From positions 1 to 6,044 of the forward strand of contig JAAYTV010000185.1 of the NCBI GenBank assembly GCA_012523655.1: 6,044 nt of DNA, given 5' to 3'. This stretch comes from a bacterium. Lineage in GTDB: Bacteria; Zhuqueibacterota; Zhuqueibacteria; Residuimicrobiales; Residuimicrobiaceae. Made by a program: the position numbers and the translations under genes. Of this stretch, positions 5,877-6,044 are shown piece by piece (positions within the stretch are counted from its first letter, which is position 1; each line of letters starts with the position of its first letter). A model generated the notes under the pieces. The model was not told the DNA's origin and made no database searches. It saw only the letters and a list, made by a program, of their open reading frames with translations.

Positions 5877-6044
5877 TCAATACCCCAGCACGCTGCCGGC
5901 GCCGCCGCGTTTTTCCAGCTTGATGTCCCGCAAAGTGGGCGACTTGACGCTGAGGCGAAAATAAACCCGCTTGCTTATTCCGGACGGCACCCAGTCCACC
6001 TGCGCCTCCCAGCAATGCAAATCCCGATAAAACGCGAACCGATG
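5877..6044 (-). CDS. LptD-like LPS-assembly outer-membrane protein, C-terminal fragment (start beyond the window)
   Basis: On the - strand an open frame enters at the right edge and ends at a TGA (complement of 5877-5879), giving 55 residues with no start codon in the window. The fragment contains RDLHCWEAQVDWVPSG (7-22), then KRVYFRLSVKSPTLRDIKLE (25-44), and ends KRGGAGSVLGY. The pattern R-D-L-H-C-W-E, W-x-P-x-G, aromatic strand, K-S/A-x-x-L-x-D-I/L-K is, from memory, characteristic of the last beta-strands of LptD-like proteins in Bacteroidetes and relatives, which insert lipopolysaccharide into the outer leaflet. The alternating polar/hydrophobic strands fit an outer-membrane barrel. It converges with the + strand operon, so it belongs to a separate transcription unit. 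A different - strand frame over the same bases (5806-6015) gives an arginine-rich peptide with no protein-like features and is treated as a shadow. Fragment length limits certainty. Confidence 0.72.
   Translation of the reverse strand, partial: HRFAFYRDLHCWEAQVDWVPSGISKRVYFRLSVKSPTLRDIKLEKRGGAGSVLGY

Noticed and set aside
5806..6015. A 69-codon - strand open frame near the right edge
   Set aside because: Its translation is Arg/Gly-rich and featureless, whereas another - strand frame over the same bases gives the LptD-like C-terminus.

Overview
The window (6,044 bp, fairly GC-rich) looks like chromosomal DNA of a Gram-negative bacterium of the FCB (Bacteroidetes/Chlorobi) side of the tree, possibly a candidate lineage such as KSB1 or Calditrichota. 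That placement is inference. It rests on a TonB-dependent receptor carrying an N-terminal carboxypeptidase-regulatory-like domain, and on a C-terminal fragment of an LptD-like outer-membrane protein with the motif seen in Bacteroidetes-type homologues. There is no rRNA, tRNA, CRISPR array, insertion sequence or phage gene.

Left block (1-3842, + strand). The 3' end of an NHL/beta-propeller-like gene whose start lies outside the window is followed, after a 123 bp gap, by a complete 904-residue TonB-dependent outer-membrane receptor. The gap holds a perfect small inverted repeat and a strong Shine-Dalgarno sequence. A textbook intrinsic terminator (3815-3842) closes this block. No SusD-like partner follows the receptor.

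Middle block (3908-5735, + strand). A sigma70-like promoter (TTGACA, 17 bp, TAACTT) precedes three tightly coupled genes: an O6-alkylguanine-DNA alkyltransferase (Ogt type), a NUDT22-like Nudix hydrolase with an unorthodox Nudix box, and an SSB-family OB-fold protein with a histidine-rich N-terminus and no acidic C-terminal tail. The stop/start overlaps are TAATG and ATGA, so the three are almost certainly one operon. Direct reversal of DNA alkylation, a nucleotide-sugar or nucleotide-type hydrolase and a ssDNA-binding protein suggest a genome-maintenance or nucleotide-handling unit. The joint function is not established from sequence.

Right edge (5877-6044, - strand). The last 55 codons of a convergent gene are visible without a start codon. 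They read as the C-terminus of an LptD-like LPS-assembly outer-membrane protein. The 141 bp between the convergent genes holds no gene and only a loose inverted repeat.

The most noteworthy content is the alkyltransferase / NUDT22-like / atypical-SSB operon. I see nothing that amounts to a clearly new multi-gene system.
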